Origin: Candidatus Desulfolinea nitratireducens
Lineage (GTDB): Bacteria; Chloroflexota; Anaerolineae; Anaerolineales; Villigracilaceae
Assembly: GCA_014382535.1 (NCBI GenBank)
Contig: JACNJN010000119.1
Coordinates: 1-64,000 of the forward strand
Reading direction: 5' to 3'
DNA length: 64,000 bases
Below, piece after piece: positions 28,784 through 39,868 of this stretch. The translations under genes and the position numbers were made by a program. The notes under the pieces are model-generated. The model searched no databases. It was given only the letters and a program-made list of their open reading frames with translations, and had not been told where the DNA came from. Every line of letters begins with the position of its first letter. Position 1 is the stretch's first letter.

Positions 28784-28843
28784 CATCCTTTGTACCATTG
28801 ACGACGGATAGACACGCATTCTCTAGTTCGTTATTCTTGATAG

Positions 28844-29212
28844 ATGGAATTGCGCAATGTTTTTGTCGTTGGAGATTCATTATTTGCTGAAACTTTAATC
28901 CAATTATTGGGGGATAGTCAGACCGTTTCGGTAATTGGTACAGCGCCCACGCCTGAAGATGCAATCCCAAAACTGAAAAGCCAGACGCCTGATGCTGTGA
29001 TTGTGGCTGTGGCTGACGAATCCATTGTCGCTGCTTTTACTCCCATTTTGATTGCCAATCCAAATCTTCCGATCATTCACGCGGATCTGAATACCAACCA
29101 AATGCAGGTCATCACCAACCAATCCATCGATGCCAGGGTGTCAGATCTGCTTGCTGCCATTGCAGCCTTGCCCAAACAGGACGCATCAAAAGATGAAAAT
29201 ATAAAAGCATAA
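28844..29212 (+). CDS. Receiver-like (degenerate CheY-fold) protein in the nitrate locus
   Basis: 'VFVVGDSLFAETLIQLLGDSQTVSVIGTAPTPEDAIPKLKSQTPDAVIVAVADES' has receiver-like pattern, phospho-acceptor Asp position appears replaced. Confidence 0.6.
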   Translation: MELRNVFVVGDSLFAETLIQLLGDSQTVSVIGTAPTPEDAIPKLKSQTPDAVIVAVADESIVAAFTPILIANPNLPIIHADLNTNQMQVITNQSIDARVSDLLAAIAALPKQDASKDENIKA

Positions 29213-29240
29213 TGCTAATAAATACGTAGAGGAGTGTCTT

Positions 29241-30125
29241 ATGGAAGTCAAGCATAATATCTGGAGATCACTGGCAGAAAGATCTTTTGTAATTATCTTG
29301 TTAAGTGGGGTTTTGCTGACTGGATCTTTTTATCAGGCAACAGCATCCCCGAAACACCAATCCTCTGATGAGGGCCAGGGTATTTTTGAACAGAAATGCA
29401 TATCCTGCCATTCAATCGGCGGAGGAATAGTTGTTGGCCCTGATCTGGAAGGAGTATTGGATCGGCGCGATCGGGATTGGGTAGCCAGTTTTATCAGTGC
29501 CCCGGATCAAATCCTGGCAGATGGAGATCCAATCGCCACGGGTTTACTGGCTGAATTTAACGGCATCCCGATGCCAAACCTAGGGCTACCAGACGCAGAA
29601 GTGGAATCGCTGCTGACTTTTTTTGAAGGTGGTGAAAGTGTCGCTCCCGTTACCAGTGACCCTCTACCATCAGGAAAGATTAGCCGGGGTGAAGGGCTTT
29701 TTACCGGCGGAGAAGCATTTGACAATGGCGGTACACCTTGTATTGCCTGCCACACTGTTGGCGGTGTTGGTTTATTTGGTGGCGGCAGTCTGGGTCCTGA
29801 TCTGACCCATGTTTTCCAGCGATATGGAGAAGTGGGTTTAGCCAGTTCAATTCAGAATATTGCATTTCCCACCATGCAGGGTGTTTATGCTGAGAAAGCT
29901 TTATCAAACCAGGAAATCGCGGATTTATTGGCCTTTTTTGCAGCTGCTGATTCAGAGGGGAAAGAGGGCGTTGCTACCGGAGCCACCTCGTTATTCTGGG
30001 GTGCAGGTCTTTTGGGTGCCGGAGTACTTTTTGGAGTCATGGCATTTTTCTGGCCAAAACAACGAGAGAATCTATCAGATCGCTTGAGAAGAGATGCAGG
30101 GATCACTTCAAGGAGACACTCATGA
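29241..30125 (+). CDS. Diheme cytochrome c with C-terminal TM helix
   Basis: Two CxxCH motifs ([18 protein letters not shown]), N-terminal hydrophobic segment and C-terminal TM; ATGA overlap with narG. Confidence 0.88.
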   Translation: MEVKHNIWRSLAERSFVIILLSGVLLTGSFYQATASPKHQSSDEGQGIFEQKCISCHSIGGGIVVGPDLEGVLDRRDRDWVASFISAPDQILADGDPIATGLLAEFNGIPMPNLGLPDAEVESLLTFFEGGESVAPVTSDPLPSGKISRGEGLFTGGEAFDNGGTPCIACHTVGGVGLFGGGSLGPDLTHVFQRYGEVGLASSIQNIAFPTMQGVYAEKALSNQEIADLLAFFAAADSEGKEGVATGATSLFWGAGLLGAGVLFGVMAFFWPKQRENLSDRLRRDAGITSRRHS

Positions 30126-33100
30126 AAGAATGGACTAAGGAAAAAGTTTCACCCACTGAGCGAAAATGGGAAGAGTTCTACCGCAATCGACACCAGCATG
30201 ATAAGCGGGTGCGAACCACCCATGGTGTAAATTGTACGGGTAGCTGTTCGTGGGAAGTATTCGTAAAAGATGGCATTGTCACCTGGGAAATGCAAGCCAC
30301 GGATTACCCTCAGTTGGAAGAGGGACTCCCACCCTATGAGCCGCGTGGCTGCCAGAGGGGGATCAGTTACTCCTGGTATCTCTACAGCCCCATTCGCGTC
30401 AAATACCCTTATGGGCGCGGAGCATTGATCGATCTCTGGCGGGAGGCTAAAGCCCTTCATGGAGATCCCGTCAAAGCCTGGGCAGCCCTGATGGAGGACG
30501 AAGATTCCCGGAAACGTTATCAGCAAGCCCGGGGCAAGGGCGGTTTTCGACGTATTTCCTGGGGTGAATCTCTCGAATTGATCGCAGCCTCCATGATCCA
30601 CACCACCAAGAAATATGGTCCCGATAGAGTGGCTGGCTTTTCCCCGATTCCGGCTATGTCGCAGATCAGTTATGCTGCCGGGAGCCGATTTATGAGCTTG
30701 CTGGGTGGCGTGATCATGAGCTTCTACGACTGGTATTGTGATCTCCCACCTGCCAGCCCTGAAATTTGGGGTGAACAAACCGATGTTCATGAGTCAGCCG
30801 ACTGGTTCAACTCCCGTTTTATCGCCGTGGTGGGATCCAATCTCAATATGACCCGCACACCTGACACCCATTTCATCTCAGAAGTGCGTCACGCCGGTGG
30901 TAAGCTGACGGTCTTTGCCCCAGATTTCTCACAGGTTGCCAAATACGCCGATTACTGGATTCCTGTCCATGCCGGACAGGATACTGCTTTCTGGATGGCG
31001 GTCAATCATGTGATTTTGACTGAATTCTATGTTCAGCGGCAGGTGCCATATTTTATGGATTACCTCAAGCAATACTCCGATATGCCCTTCCTGGTTCAGA
31101 TCGATGAGAAGAGACCGGGCAAATATATGCGTGCCAACAGAGTAGGCGAATACAAGGATGTTGAAAACGGTGATTGGAAACTGCTCATTTGGGATGAAAA
31201 GAGTGGGCGCCCCCGCATGCCAAAAGGCACGGTCGGCTTCCGCTGGGCAGAGAAGGAAAAGGGGAAATGGAATCTCGAACTAAAAGATGGTCTGACCGAT
31301 GAAGAGATTAACCCGCAATTGAGCTTTGCCGAATCCCACGACGAAGTTGTCGATCTTGAATTTGATGATTTCTCAACCAATACATCCAACGCACGCGGTG
31401 TGCCAGTACGTTATATTGAAACTGAGCAGGGCCGGATCGCTGTAACCACCGTTTTTGATCTTGTGATGGCTCAATTTGGTGTCAATCGTGGTCTGTCTGG
31501 TGAATATCCGGAAAGCTACGAAGATGAGGATGGTGTCTACACACCGGCCTGGCAGGAGAAATATACTGGCATCCACCAGGATACATGCATCCGTTTTGCT
31601 CGAGAGTGGGCCACCAATGGTGAAAAGACCAAAGGCAAGAATATGGTCATCATCGGTGCTGGGGCGAATCACTGGTATCACAACAATTTGCTCTATCGCT
31701 CATCCATTGTCGCATTGATGCTGACTGGTAGTGTGGGCGTCAATGGCGGTGGTCTGGCTCATTATGTAGGACAGGAAAAACTTGTCAATATCGGCTCCTG
31801 GGCCACCATCGCATTTGCTACTGATTGGGGGATGGCTCCACGCCAACAGAATACACCCTCTTTCCATTATGTGCACAGTGACCAATGGCGTTATGAGCGT
31901 GGTTATACCGCTTATGACGAATTGCCAAATAAGCCTGCAAGAGACCATACCATCGATCATCAAGTTCGTGCAGTGCGCCGAGGTTGGCTGCCCTTCTTCC
32001 CGCAATTTAAACGGAATTCAGTTGATGTGGTGCAAGATGCCCTTGACGGTGGTGCTAAAGATGATGCTGAGATTGTGAAATATGTTGTAGATCAATTCAA
32101 AGAAAAGAAACTCGATTTGGCGGTTGAAGACCCGGATGCTCCTGAAAATTGGCCCAGAGTATGGGTGATTTGGCGCGGTAATGCGATCGGCACCAGTGCC
32201 AAAGGACATGAGTTCTTCATGAAGCATTACCTGGGTACACATAGTACTGCCATCGCTAAAGAGCAAGCCTTGGGACATACCAGCGAAGTTGTTTATCACA
32301 AGCATGCACCAGAAGGAAAAATGGATTTGGTGGTGGATCTCAACTTCCGCATGGATACTTCGGCTTTATATTCCGATATCGTCCTGCCGGCTGCATCCTG
32401 GTATGAGAAAGATGATCTCAACACCACAGATATGCATACTTATATTAACCCCATGCAGGCAGCGGTGCCACCGGCTTGGGAATCCAAGAGTGATTGGGAT
32501 ATCTTCAAAACCCTGGCTCAAAAAGTAAGTGAGTTATCTGAAACACATCTTTCTGAACCGTTCAAAGATGTGGTTATGTTGCCGCTCCAGCATGATACGC
32601 CTGATGAGATTGCTCAACCCAGCGTGCAAGATTGGCAAAAAGGTGATGTCGAGCCAATCCCTGGTAAAACCATGCCTCATTTCAAGGTGGTTGAACGCGA
32701 TTATGTGAAATTGAGTGAGCGTTTTGTCAGCTTGGGCAAAGGCGTTGAGAAAAACGGGATCGCTGCCCACGGGTTGCGCATCCCTGTGGCAGATGAATAT
32801 CAATATCTTAAGCGTCAACAGCCCAGGACATTCGGCAAAAACCTGCCTGAACCTGGAGATGTTTACCCCTCCCTGGAGTTTGGACGGGAGGTTTGCGACA
32901 CAATTTTACGCCTGGATCCGGCATCCAATGGTGAGTTGGCCTATCGTGCTTTTGAAGCGGAAGAAAAGAAAACAGGACTATCCCTCACCGATTTGGCCGA
33001 AGGGACACGCTCAGCCCGTATCTCCTTTGCTGACATTATTAGTCAGCCCCGTCGAGTGTTGACAACCCCAACCTGGTCTGGATTAATCAATGAAGGCCGC

Positions 33101-33739
33101 GCGTATTCGCCTTTCACCCTGAATGTTGAACGCATGGTTCCCTGGCGGACGCTGACGGGACGACAACATTTCTATCTCGACCATGAAGGTTATCTGGATT
33201 GGGGTGAGCACCTGCCAGTCTACAAGCCGCGCCCTGATCACACCATGCTCGATGATACCGAGCGAAGTATGGCCGAAGCACAAGGCAAGATGCTCAACTA
33301 CATTACTCCGCATGGCAAGTGGAGTATCCACTCAACCTATTCTGATAACCATCGTATGATGACTCTCTCCCGGGGTAACTATCCGGTATGGCTCAATCAC
33401 AAGGATGCCGCAGAGATGGAGATCAAGGATAATGATTGGGTTGAACTCTATAATGATAACGGGGTCTTCGTACAGCGAGCCATCGTTTCTTCTCGCATCC
33501 CCAGCGGCACGGTATTTGTCTATCACGCTACCGAGCGAACGATAGGCATTCCGAAATCTCCGCTCCGAGGGAATAAACGAGCGGGTATGAACAACTCGTT
33601 GACCCGTGCTCGCCTCAAACCAGTGCTGATGTCTGGCGGTTATGCCCAGTTCACCTATGCCTTCAATTACTGGGGCCCTACAGGCGTCAATCGAGACACA
33701 TTCGTCTTCGTACGAAGGATCGAAAAGCCAGACTTCTAA
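30122..33739 (+). CDS. narG: Respiratory nitrate reductase alpha subunit
   Basis: '[34 protein letters not shown]', '[17 protein letters not shown]', C-terminal NarG motifs. Confidence 0.97.
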   Translation: MKEWTKEKVSPTERKWEEFYRNRHQHDKRVRTTHGVNCTGSCSWEVFVKDGIVTWEMQATDYPQLEEGLPPYEPRGCQRGISYSWYLYSPIRVKYPYGRGALIDLWREAKALHGDPVKAWAALMEDEDSRKRYQQARGKGGFRRISWGESLELIAASMIHTTKKYGPDRVAGFSPIPAMSQISYAAGSRFMSLLGGVIMSFYDWYCDLPPASPEIWGEQTDVHESADWFNSRFIAVVGSNLNMTRTPDTHFISEVRHAGGKLTVFAPDFSQVAKYADYWIPVHAGQDTAFWMAVNHVILTEFYVQRQVPYFMDYLKQYSDMPFLVQIDEKRPGKYMRANRVGEYKDVENGDWKLLIWDEKSGRPRMPKGTVGFRWAEKEKGKWNLELKDGLTDEEINPQLSFAESHDEVVDLEFDDFSTNTSNARGVPVRYIETEQGRIAVTTVFDLVMAQFGVNRGLSGEYPESYEDEDGVYTPAWQEKYTGIHQDTCIRFAREWATNGEKTKGKNMVIIGAGANHWYHNNLLYRSSIVALMLTGSVGVNGGGLAHYVGQEKLVNIGSWATIAFATDWGMAPRQQNTPSFHYVHSDQWRYERGYTAYDELPNKPARDHTIDHQVRAVRRGWLPFFPQFKRNSVDVVQDALDGGAKDDAEIVKYVVDQFKEKKLDLAVEDPDAPENWPRVWVIWRGNAIGTSAKGHEFFMKHYLGTHSTAIAKEQALGHTSEVVYHKHAPEGKMDLVVDLNFRMDTSALYSDIVLPAASWYEKDDLNTTDMHTYINPMQAAVPPAWESKSDWDIFKTLAQKVSELSETHLSEPFKDVVMLPLQHDTPDEIAQPSVQDWQKGDVEPIPGKTMPHFKVVERDYVKLSERFVSLGKGVEKNGIAAHGLRIPVADEYQYLKRQQPRTFGKNLPEPGDVYPSLEFGREVCDTILRLDPASNGELAYRAFEAEEKKTGLSLTDLAEGTRSARISFADIISQPRRVLTTPTWSGLINEGRAYSPFTLNVERMVPWRTLTGRQHFYLDHEGYLDWGEHLPVYKPRPDHTMLDDTERSMAEAQGKMLNYITPHGKWSIHSTYSDNHRMMTLSRGNYPVWLNHKDAAEMEIKDNDWVELYNDNGVFVQRAIVSSRIPSGTVFVYHATERTIGIPKSPLRGNKRAGMNNSLTRARLKPVLMSGGYAQFTYAFNYWGPTGVNRDTFVFVRRIEKPDF

Positions 33740-33812
33740 ATCATCCCTCAACCTCTCAACCCCGCCCCTTTCTCAGAAGGGGGCGGGGAGAGATTAAGGT
33801 AAGGAGAATTTT

Positions 33813-35321
33813 ATGAACGTACGTACCCATATGAGTATGATCTTCCACCTCGATAAATGCATCGGTTGCCATACCTGCTCAGTGGCATGCAAAAATATTT
33901 GGACAGACCGTAAAGGCGCCGAGTATATGTGGTGGAATAATGTTGAAACCCGCCCAGGGACAGGATACCCCACCCAATGGGAGAATCAGGAAGAATTTAG
34001 AGGGGGGTGGGAGAGAAAAAAGAATGGGCTCAACCTGAAGTTGCATACCCGTTTTCAGGGTTTACTCAAACTATTTTACAATCCGAGTCTCCCTGATCTG
34101 AGAGATTACTACGAACCCTTCACCTTTGACTATCAGAATCTGTTCAACTCTCCTCAAAAAGATGTGCAGCCTATAGCCGAACCAGTCTCTATGATCACAG
34201 GGGATCCCATCGATATTGAGACGGGACCCAACTGGGATGATGATCTTGGTGGCTCGAATGTCTACGCAAAAAATGATCCCAATCTGGAATCGCTTCCCGA
34301 GGAAGTTCGCGAGCAGATGAATGAACTGGAGCGCCTGGTATTCAATTACCTGCCCAGAATCTGCAATCACTGCCTGAACCCTGCTTGTGTGGCGGCCTGT
34401 CCCTCTGGCGCGATTTACAAGCGCGGAGAAGATGGCGTGGTTCTGGTCAACGAAAATAGCTGCCGCGCCTGGCGGATGTGTGTCGCAGCCTGCCCGTATA
34501 AAAAAGTTTATTACAACTGGTCAACGGGTAAATCCGAGAAGTGCATCCTGTGCTTCCCCCGCATGGAAACAGGGCAGGCTCCGGCGTGTGCACATTCCTG
34601 CGTTGGACGTATTCGTTATATGGGCGTGCTGCTTTATGATGCAGATCGAATTCCTGATGCAGCCGATGTTCCTGATGAGGAACTTATCGCGGCCCATCGA
34701 GAGATTATCCTCGATCCCCATGATCCGGAAGTGATCGCTGCGGCCAAGGCTAACGGAATCGATGATGGTTGGATTGAATCCGCTCAAAACTCCCCGGCCT
34801 ATAAGTTTGTCAAGGAATGGGAATTGGCCCTGCCTCTTCACCCTGAGTTTCGCACCATGGTGATGATGTACTACATCCCGCCGCTATCCCCGATTGTCAG
34901 CATAATAGAAAAGAATCTCTTCCGACTTGATTTGATGAATGAAGATTATGACTTCGAGTTATTCGACCGCCTCGACGCTGCTCGCCTTCCGGTCAAGTAC
35001 CTGGCAAATTTATTCACCGCGGGAAATGAGGGCATCATGCGTACTGTCTTGCGCAAACTATTGTCGGTGCGAATTTATATGCGCCGTAAGACAGTTGATG
35101 GTGTAGTTGACGATGTCGCCCTTAAAACGCTCGCAGATGCAGGCCTCACTGAAGAAGAAGCCATTGCAATCTATAAGATGACTGCTTTGCCAACTATGGA
35201 AGAACGTTTTGTTTTCCCGCCTTATCATCGCGAGATGAGTATTGAAGCTGGAATGGACCCATTGGCCCATAAAGGCGAAGCCGGTTTGGGATATATTCAA
35301 CAGCCGAAGAGAGGTTCATAA
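33813..35321 (+). CDS. narH: Respiratory nitrate reductase beta subunit
   Basis: 'HLDKCIGCHTCSVACKNIWTDRKGAEYMWWNNVETRPGTGYP', 'CRAWRMCVAACPYKKVYYNW' cysteine clusters. Confidence 0.97.
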   Translation: MNVRTHMSMIFHLDKCIGCHTCSVACKNIWTDRKGAEYMWWNNVETRPGTGYPTQWENQEEFRGGWERKKNGLNLKLHTRFQGLLKLFYNPSLPDLRDYYEPFTFDYQNLFNSPQKDVQPIAEPVSMITGDPIDIETGPNWDDDLGGSNVYAKNDPNLESLPEEVREQMNELERLVFNYLPRICNHCLNPACVAACPSGAIYKRGEDGVVLVNENSCRAWRMCVAACPYKKVYYNWSTGKSEKCILCFPRMETGQAPACAHSCVGRIRYMGVLLYDADRIPDAADVPDEELIAAHREIILDPHDPEVIAAAKANGIDDGWIESAQNSPAYKFVKEWELALPLHPEFRTMVMMYYIPPLSPIVSIIEKNLFRLDLMNEDYDFELFDRLDAARLPVKYLANLFTAGNEGIMRTVLRKLLSVRIYMRRKTVDGVVDDVALKTLADAGLTEEEAIAIYKMTALPTMEERFVFPPYHREMSIEAGMDPLAHKGEAGLGYIQQPKRGS

Positions 35322-35824
35322 TGGATAACTTTTCATTGTTTGCTCAAGCCTTGCGTTATCCCTTCCCTGGCCATATTGATACATTATCTACGCAGATTGC
35401 CCCCTTGGACGGTCAGCCTGGCAGCAAGGAGTTTGTAAAATTTCTGACGAAATTTCAACGGCTTTTACTCAGCGAGCAGGAAGAGCTCCATACCCGTACT
35501 TTAGACCTGACCCCCTTGGTGGCCCCTTATGTTGGGTATCAGATTTGGGGCGAGAGTTATAAGCGCGGTGAGTTTATGGCTGACCTTAGCCGCGAAATGA
35601 AAGCATATCAAATCGATCTGGAAGGCGAATTACCCGACCATCTGCGCCCGATCCTGCAATATCTCACAGCCTCATCGGCACCATTGCCAGAATTGATCGA
35701 AGTCCTCGATCAGGCTGTGAACACGATGCGTAAATCCCTGAAAAAAACTGAGGATAATAACCCCTATTTGCACTTGTTTGATGCGATCGCTAAGGCCTGC
35801 AAATCATTGCAGGTTGCAGCCTGA
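35321..35824 (+). CDS. narJ: Nitrate reductase assembly chaperone (NarJ/TorD-like)
   Basis: Position between narH and narI, 'LRYPFPGH', 'LPDHLRPILQYL'. Confidence 0.85.
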   Translation: MDNFSLFAQALRYPFPGHIDTLSTQIAPLDGQPGSKEFVKFLTKFQRLLLSEQEELHTRTLDLTPLVAPYVGYQIWGESYKRGEFMADLSREMKAYQIDLEGELPDHLRPILQYLTASSAPLPELIEVLDQAVNTMRKSLKKTEDNNPYLHLFDAIAKACKSLQVAA

Positions 35825-35860
35825 GGCCTGGAGCAAATCGAGAATTCTGGAGAGTAAATT

Positions 35861-36547
35861 ATGGACTGGAACCAACTATTCTTTGTTCTAATCCCCTACA
35901 TTTCGGTGACCCTGTTTATCGCGGTAACAATTTACCGTTCGATCTTCAGGCCCTTTACCGTCTCAAGTCTGTCATCCCAACTGCTGGAACGGAAAAAACT
36001 GTATTGGGGATCGGTCCCTTTTCACTATGGGATTGTATTGATTTTATTAACCCACCTCCTGGCTTTGATTTTCCCCAAAGCGTTGTTGCTCTGGAATGCA
36101 GTTCCTATTCGCCTCTATTTGCTGGAAATCAGTGGCCTTGCACTTGGCTTATGGGCTTTGGCTGGCGTGGTTTTATTGATTTATCGACGCATATCTGTCG
36201 CTTATATTCGGAAAGTGACTACGCCAATGGATATCGTTGTTCTCCTGTTGACATTGGTATCGATCATCACAGGAGTTCTAACCGCAGTTGGCTACCGTTT
36301 TGGTTCGACCTGGTTTACGGGTGTGTTTACGCCCTACCTCTGGTCGATCCTGACCCTGCAACCCCGCCCCGAGCTGGTTGCACCGCTGCCCTGGCTGATC
36401 CAATTGCACGTGCTCAATAATTTCATCTTGTTGGCGGTTTTCCCCTTTTCACGACTGGTCCATATCCTAACATGGCCATTGCATTACCTCTTTCGTCCCT
36501 GGCAAATTGTGATTTGGGTAAGAGAACGTCGTCAATTGGCGGAATAA
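35861..36547 (+). CDS. narI: Respiratory nitrate reductase gamma subunit (cytochrome b)
   Basis: 'FHYGIVLILLTHLLALIFP', 'LIQLHVLNNFILLAVFPFSRLVHIL'. Confidence 0.93.
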   Translation: MDWNQLFFVLIPYISVTLFIAVTIYRSIFRPFTVSSLSSQLLERKKLYWGSVPFHYGIVLILLTHLLALIFPKALLLWNAVPIRLYLLEISGLALGLWALAGVVLLIYRRISVAYIRKVTTPMDIVVLLLTLVSIITGVLTAVGYRFGSTWFTGVFTPYLWSILTLQPRPELVAPLPWLIQLHVLNNFILLAVFPFSRLVHILTWPLHYLFRPWQIVIWVRERRQLAE

Positions 36548-36568
36548 CAATATTTATTGAGGAGCATC

Positions 36569-38041
36569 ATGCAAGAAAAGAACACAGCCTACAGAGTTCT
36601 GGCTCTTAATACAATCGCATTTACCGTCTGTTTTGCAGCCTGGATGTTGAATGGCGTTTTGGTCACCTTCCTGGTGGATAACCGGATTTTTGACTGGAAT
36701 GCGGCTCAAATGGGCATGATGATCGGCATCCCGGTGCTGACGGGTTCGATCATGCGCCTGCCCTTGGGCGTGCTGACCGATAAATATGGCGGTCGGCCGG
36801 TTTACACTCTGCTGATGTTGCTCAGCGCCATTCCCATGTATATGCTGGGGCAGGCAAACTCTTATAACGAATATATGCTCTATAGCCTGGGTTTCGGCAT
36901 GACGGGTACCTCCTTTGCTGTTGGGATTGCCTTCAGTTCAGTCTGGTTTTCGAAGGAACGACAGGGAACTGCGTTGGGAATTTTTGGGGCAGGCAATGCC
37001 GGTGCCGCGCTGACCACTTTGGGTGCGCCCAGTTTATTGCGCTGGCTGACCAATAACGGAGAAAACCTTGATAACTGGCGTAAACTCCCGGCTTATTATG
37101 CTGCTGCATTGGTTGTGATGGCTGTGGTCTTTTATATGTTTACAACTAATCGCAAACCGGCTAACGGTCAACGTTCAATCATCCAGATGTTGGCACCGCT
37201 TAAGCAGGTGCGCGTCTGGCGCTTTGGGTTGTACTATTTCCTGGTCTTTGGCGGTTTTGTGGCTCTGGCGCAATGGTTGGTGCCCTATTATGTCAACGTT
37301 TATGCGATGACAATCGTGACAGCCGGGCTGCTTACCTCGATCTTCTCGCTGCCTTCAGGGATTATCCGGGCACTTGGCGGCGTTTTGTCGGATAAATTTG
37401 GCGCTCGGTCCGTAATGTATTGGGTCTTCGGAATTATTGCCTTATGCTGCTTCCTGTTGTTCTTCCCCAAAATGGAAATTGAATCCCCGGGTAGTGGTGT
37501 GATGGCTCAGCGTTCAGGAACAGTTACTGCCCTTTCTGCAAGCGAAATCCAGGTGGATGAATTGACCTATCCCCTGATCCCCAAAGTGGAAGTTAACTAC
37601 GAGGATGATGCTGTCATCTTGCTGCCCAAACTAAACACCTGGCAGGAATCTAACGTAGAGGTTGGAGATCAGGTTGCCAAGAAAGAATTATTGGCTAGCG
37701 GTGTCACGCATATCTACTTCCAGGCCAATGTTTGGGTATTCACTTTTTTTGTATTCGTGATTGGAATCGCGATGGGGATTGGCAAGGCCGGTGTTTATAA
37801 ATTTATTCCCCAATATTTTCCAACCGAGGTCGGTGTCGTGGGCGGGATTGTCGGTGTGGTCGGCGGCCTAGGCGGATTCGTCAGCCCATTGATTTTTGGA
37901 CGCTTGCTACAGTCGATTGGGTTGTGGACCACGACCTGGATATTTTTCTTCGTCTTCACAATGGTCTGCCTGATCTGGATGACCCTGGTTGTGCGGAAAA
38001 TTTCAAAAAAGGATACTCGTATTGAAGTAGCGGGATCCTGA
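36569..38041 (+). CDS. NarK-type MFS nitrate/nitrite transporter with inserted soluble domain
   Basis: MFS motifs 'RLPLGVLTDKYGGRPVY', NarK-like 'GAGNAGAA'; hydrophilic insert MAQRSGTV...IYFQAN. Confidence 0.9.
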   Translation: MQEKNTAYRVLALNTIAFTVCFAAWMLNGVLVTFLVDNRIFDWNAAQMGMMIGIPVLTGSIMRLPLGVLTDKYGGRPVYTLLMLLSAIPMYMLGQANSYNEYMLYSLGFGMTGTSFAVGIAFSSVWFSKERQGTALGIFGAGNAGAALTTLGAPSLLRWLTNNGENLDNWRKLPAYYAAALVVMAVVFYMFTTNRKPANGQRSIIQMLAPLKQVRVWRFGLYYFLVFGGFVALAQWLVPYYVNVYAMTIVTAGLLTSIFSLPSGIIRALGGVLSDKFGARSVMYWVFGIIALCCFLLFFPKMEIESPGSGVMAQRSGTVTALSASEIQVDELTYPLIPKVEVNYEDDAVILLPKLNTWQESNVEVGDQVAKKELLASGVTHIYFQANVWVFTFFVFVIGIAMGIGKAGVYKFIPQYFPTEVGVVGGIVGVVGGLGGFVSPLIFGRLLQSIGLWTTTWIFFFVFTMVCLIWMTLVVRKISKKDTRIEVAGS

Positions 38042-38223
38042 TCGGGAAGCCTGCTTAACGGGATGGGTTGTCATTTGGAAAATCGCTCACTAATTAATGG
38101 TGGCAAGCCTAAATTTAGTACGCCCCATATTTATTCATATCCAAAGTAGAAGATTATTACCTGGTCCATCGTTTTGCAATGAAAAGTGAATCAATATTTC
38201 TTTGCAAAAGGTAAGGAGAAAAT

Positions 38224-39750
38224 ATGTCAAGCTATATTGAAAAATGGGATGTTGAAGATGAAAGTTTTTGGGAATCAACAGGAAAAAAGATTGCCGCGCG
38301 CAATCTCTGGATTTCCATCCCCAGTTTATTATGCGCTTTTGCGGTTTGGTTGGCATGGAGCGTAATTACTGTCCAGATGAAAAATATGGGTTTCCCCTTT
38401 GACACGGTACAGCTTTTTACCTTATCAGCAATTGCTGGCTTGTCGGGGGCAACGCTACGTATTCCAAACTCCTTCCTGATTGCGATTGCCGGTGGAAGGA
38501 ACGTGATTGCACTAACAACTGCCTTGTTGATGGCCCCAACTTTGGGTTTGGGATTTGCCTTGCAAGACATCAACACCCCCTTTACAACTTTTGCCATTCT
38601 CGCTGCTCTCTCTGGCTTGGGTGGTGGAAATTTTTCTTCGTCGATGTCTAATATTAATTTCTTCTTCCCGAAACGGATGCAAGGAACTTCTTTGGGATTG
38701 AATGCTGGGCTTGGCAATATTGGCGTGAGCATTATGCAAATACTGATCCCCTTTGTTGTAACCTTCAGCCTTTTCGGGGCAATGGGTGGTGAAGGATTAT
38801 CTGTTAATGGCGGGATGTCTTATATCCAAAACGCTGGTTTTGTGTGGGTTCCCATTTTGCTTGTACTTGTTTTGGTTGCCTGGTTTGGGATGAATAATCT
38901 TTCAACAGCTACGCCAAATCTTGGCTCAACCTCATCGGCATTATTTAAAATCCTGGGTTTGGTTGGAGTCGGGGGCGTAGGTGCTGCGATTGGTCTCTAT
39001 CTTTTGCTTGGCTTGGAACTCAATATGTGGCTTGTTTTACCCGTGACCATTCTCGTTACAGTCTTGATGATGAAGGTGATCCCTGGTGAAATTAAATCAA
39101 ATTTGGATACCCAATTTGCGATTTTCAAGAATAAACATAATTGGATTATGACCTATCTATACACAATGACTTTCGGCTCTTTTATCGGATATTCAGCCGC
39201 TTTCCCATTGCTTATTCGCGTGGTCTTTGGCGAACTGCCTGATGGCAGCATTAATCCCAATGCCCCCAATCCCTTTGCTTATGCCTGGCTTGGACCTCTG
39301 GTTGGTTCCCTGGCCCGACCGATTGGTGGTTGGATTTCAGACAAAGTGGGCGGTGCAAAAATCACTCAATGGGATACGGTTGTGATGATCTTGTCTACGC
39401 TGGGCGTTGCTTATTACGTCAAGCAAGCCAGCGCATCCAGCCAGCCAGAACAGTTCTTCATCCCCTTCCTGCTTCTCTTCCTGGTCTTGTTTATCACCAC
39501 AGGAATTGGTAACGGCTCTACCTTTAGAATGGTTCCCATCATCTTCAAGCCCTCAGAAGCAGGTCCCGTTTTAGGCTGGACTGCGGCAGTTGCCGCTTAT
39601 GGTGCTTTTATTATCCCAAGAGTATTTGGTCAGCAAGTGAATGCCGGAACACCAGAATTTGCTTTATATGGTTTTGCGGTCTATTACTTTACTTGTTTAA
39701 TTCTGAACTGGTATTATTACGCCCGAAAAGGGGCAGAAATTGAGTGCTAA
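38224..39750 (+). CDS. NarK-type MFS nitrate/nitrite transporter
   Basis: 'GLNAGLGNIGVSIMQILIP', 'FGSFIGYSAAFPLLI', 'GNGSTFRMVPIIF'. Confidence 0.92.
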   Translation: MSSYIEKWDVEDESFWESTGKKIAARNLWISIPSLLCAFAVWLAWSVITVQMKNMGFPFDTVQLFTLSAIAGLSGATLRIPNSFLIAIAGGRNVIALTTALLMAPTLGLGFALQDINTPFTTFAILAALSGLGGGNFSSSMSNINFFFPKRMQGTSLGLNAGLGNIGVSIMQILIPFVVTFSLFGAMGGEGLSVNGGMSYIQNAGFVWVPILLVLVLVAWFGMNNLSTATPNLGSTSSALFKILGLVGVGGVGAAIGLYLLLGLELNMWLVLPVTILVTVLMMKVIPGEIKSNLDTQFAIFKNKHNWIMTYLYTMTFGSFIGYSAAFPLLIRVVFGELPDGSINPNAPNPFAYAWLGPLVGSLARPIGGWISDKVGGAKITQWDTVVMILSTLGVAYYVKQASASSQPEQFFIPFLLLFLVLFITTGIGNGSTFRMVPIIFKPSEAGPVLGWTAAVAAYGAFIIPRVFGQQVNAGTPEFALYGFAVYYFTCLILNWYYYARKGAEIEC

Positions 39751-39823
39751 AAAAATGAAAATAACAAATACTTTTTTAGGTGAACATTGGGCCGCGCATC
39801 GTTCTGTAAACTTGAAATAATAG

Positions 39824-39853
39824 TTGACAAATGACATTGAAATTTGCTAACAT
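39824..39853 (+). promoter_or_regulatory. Putative sigma70 promoter with extended -10 for the FmdE-to-NirS operon
   Basis: TTGACA (39824-39829)-N18-TAACAT (39848-39853) with TG at 39845-39846. Confidence 0.6.
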
Positions 39854-39868
39854 CGTGAAGAGGATCCT

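Noticed and set aside
30149-30790. 213-aa antisense ORF inside narG
   Set aside because: Complement of a well-supported CDS; translation has no family features
30122-36547. Nitrite oxidoreductase (Nxr) instead of nitrate reductase
   Set aside because: narI, narJ, NarK transporters and a NirS downstream favour nitrate reduction; only a phylogeny would settle it
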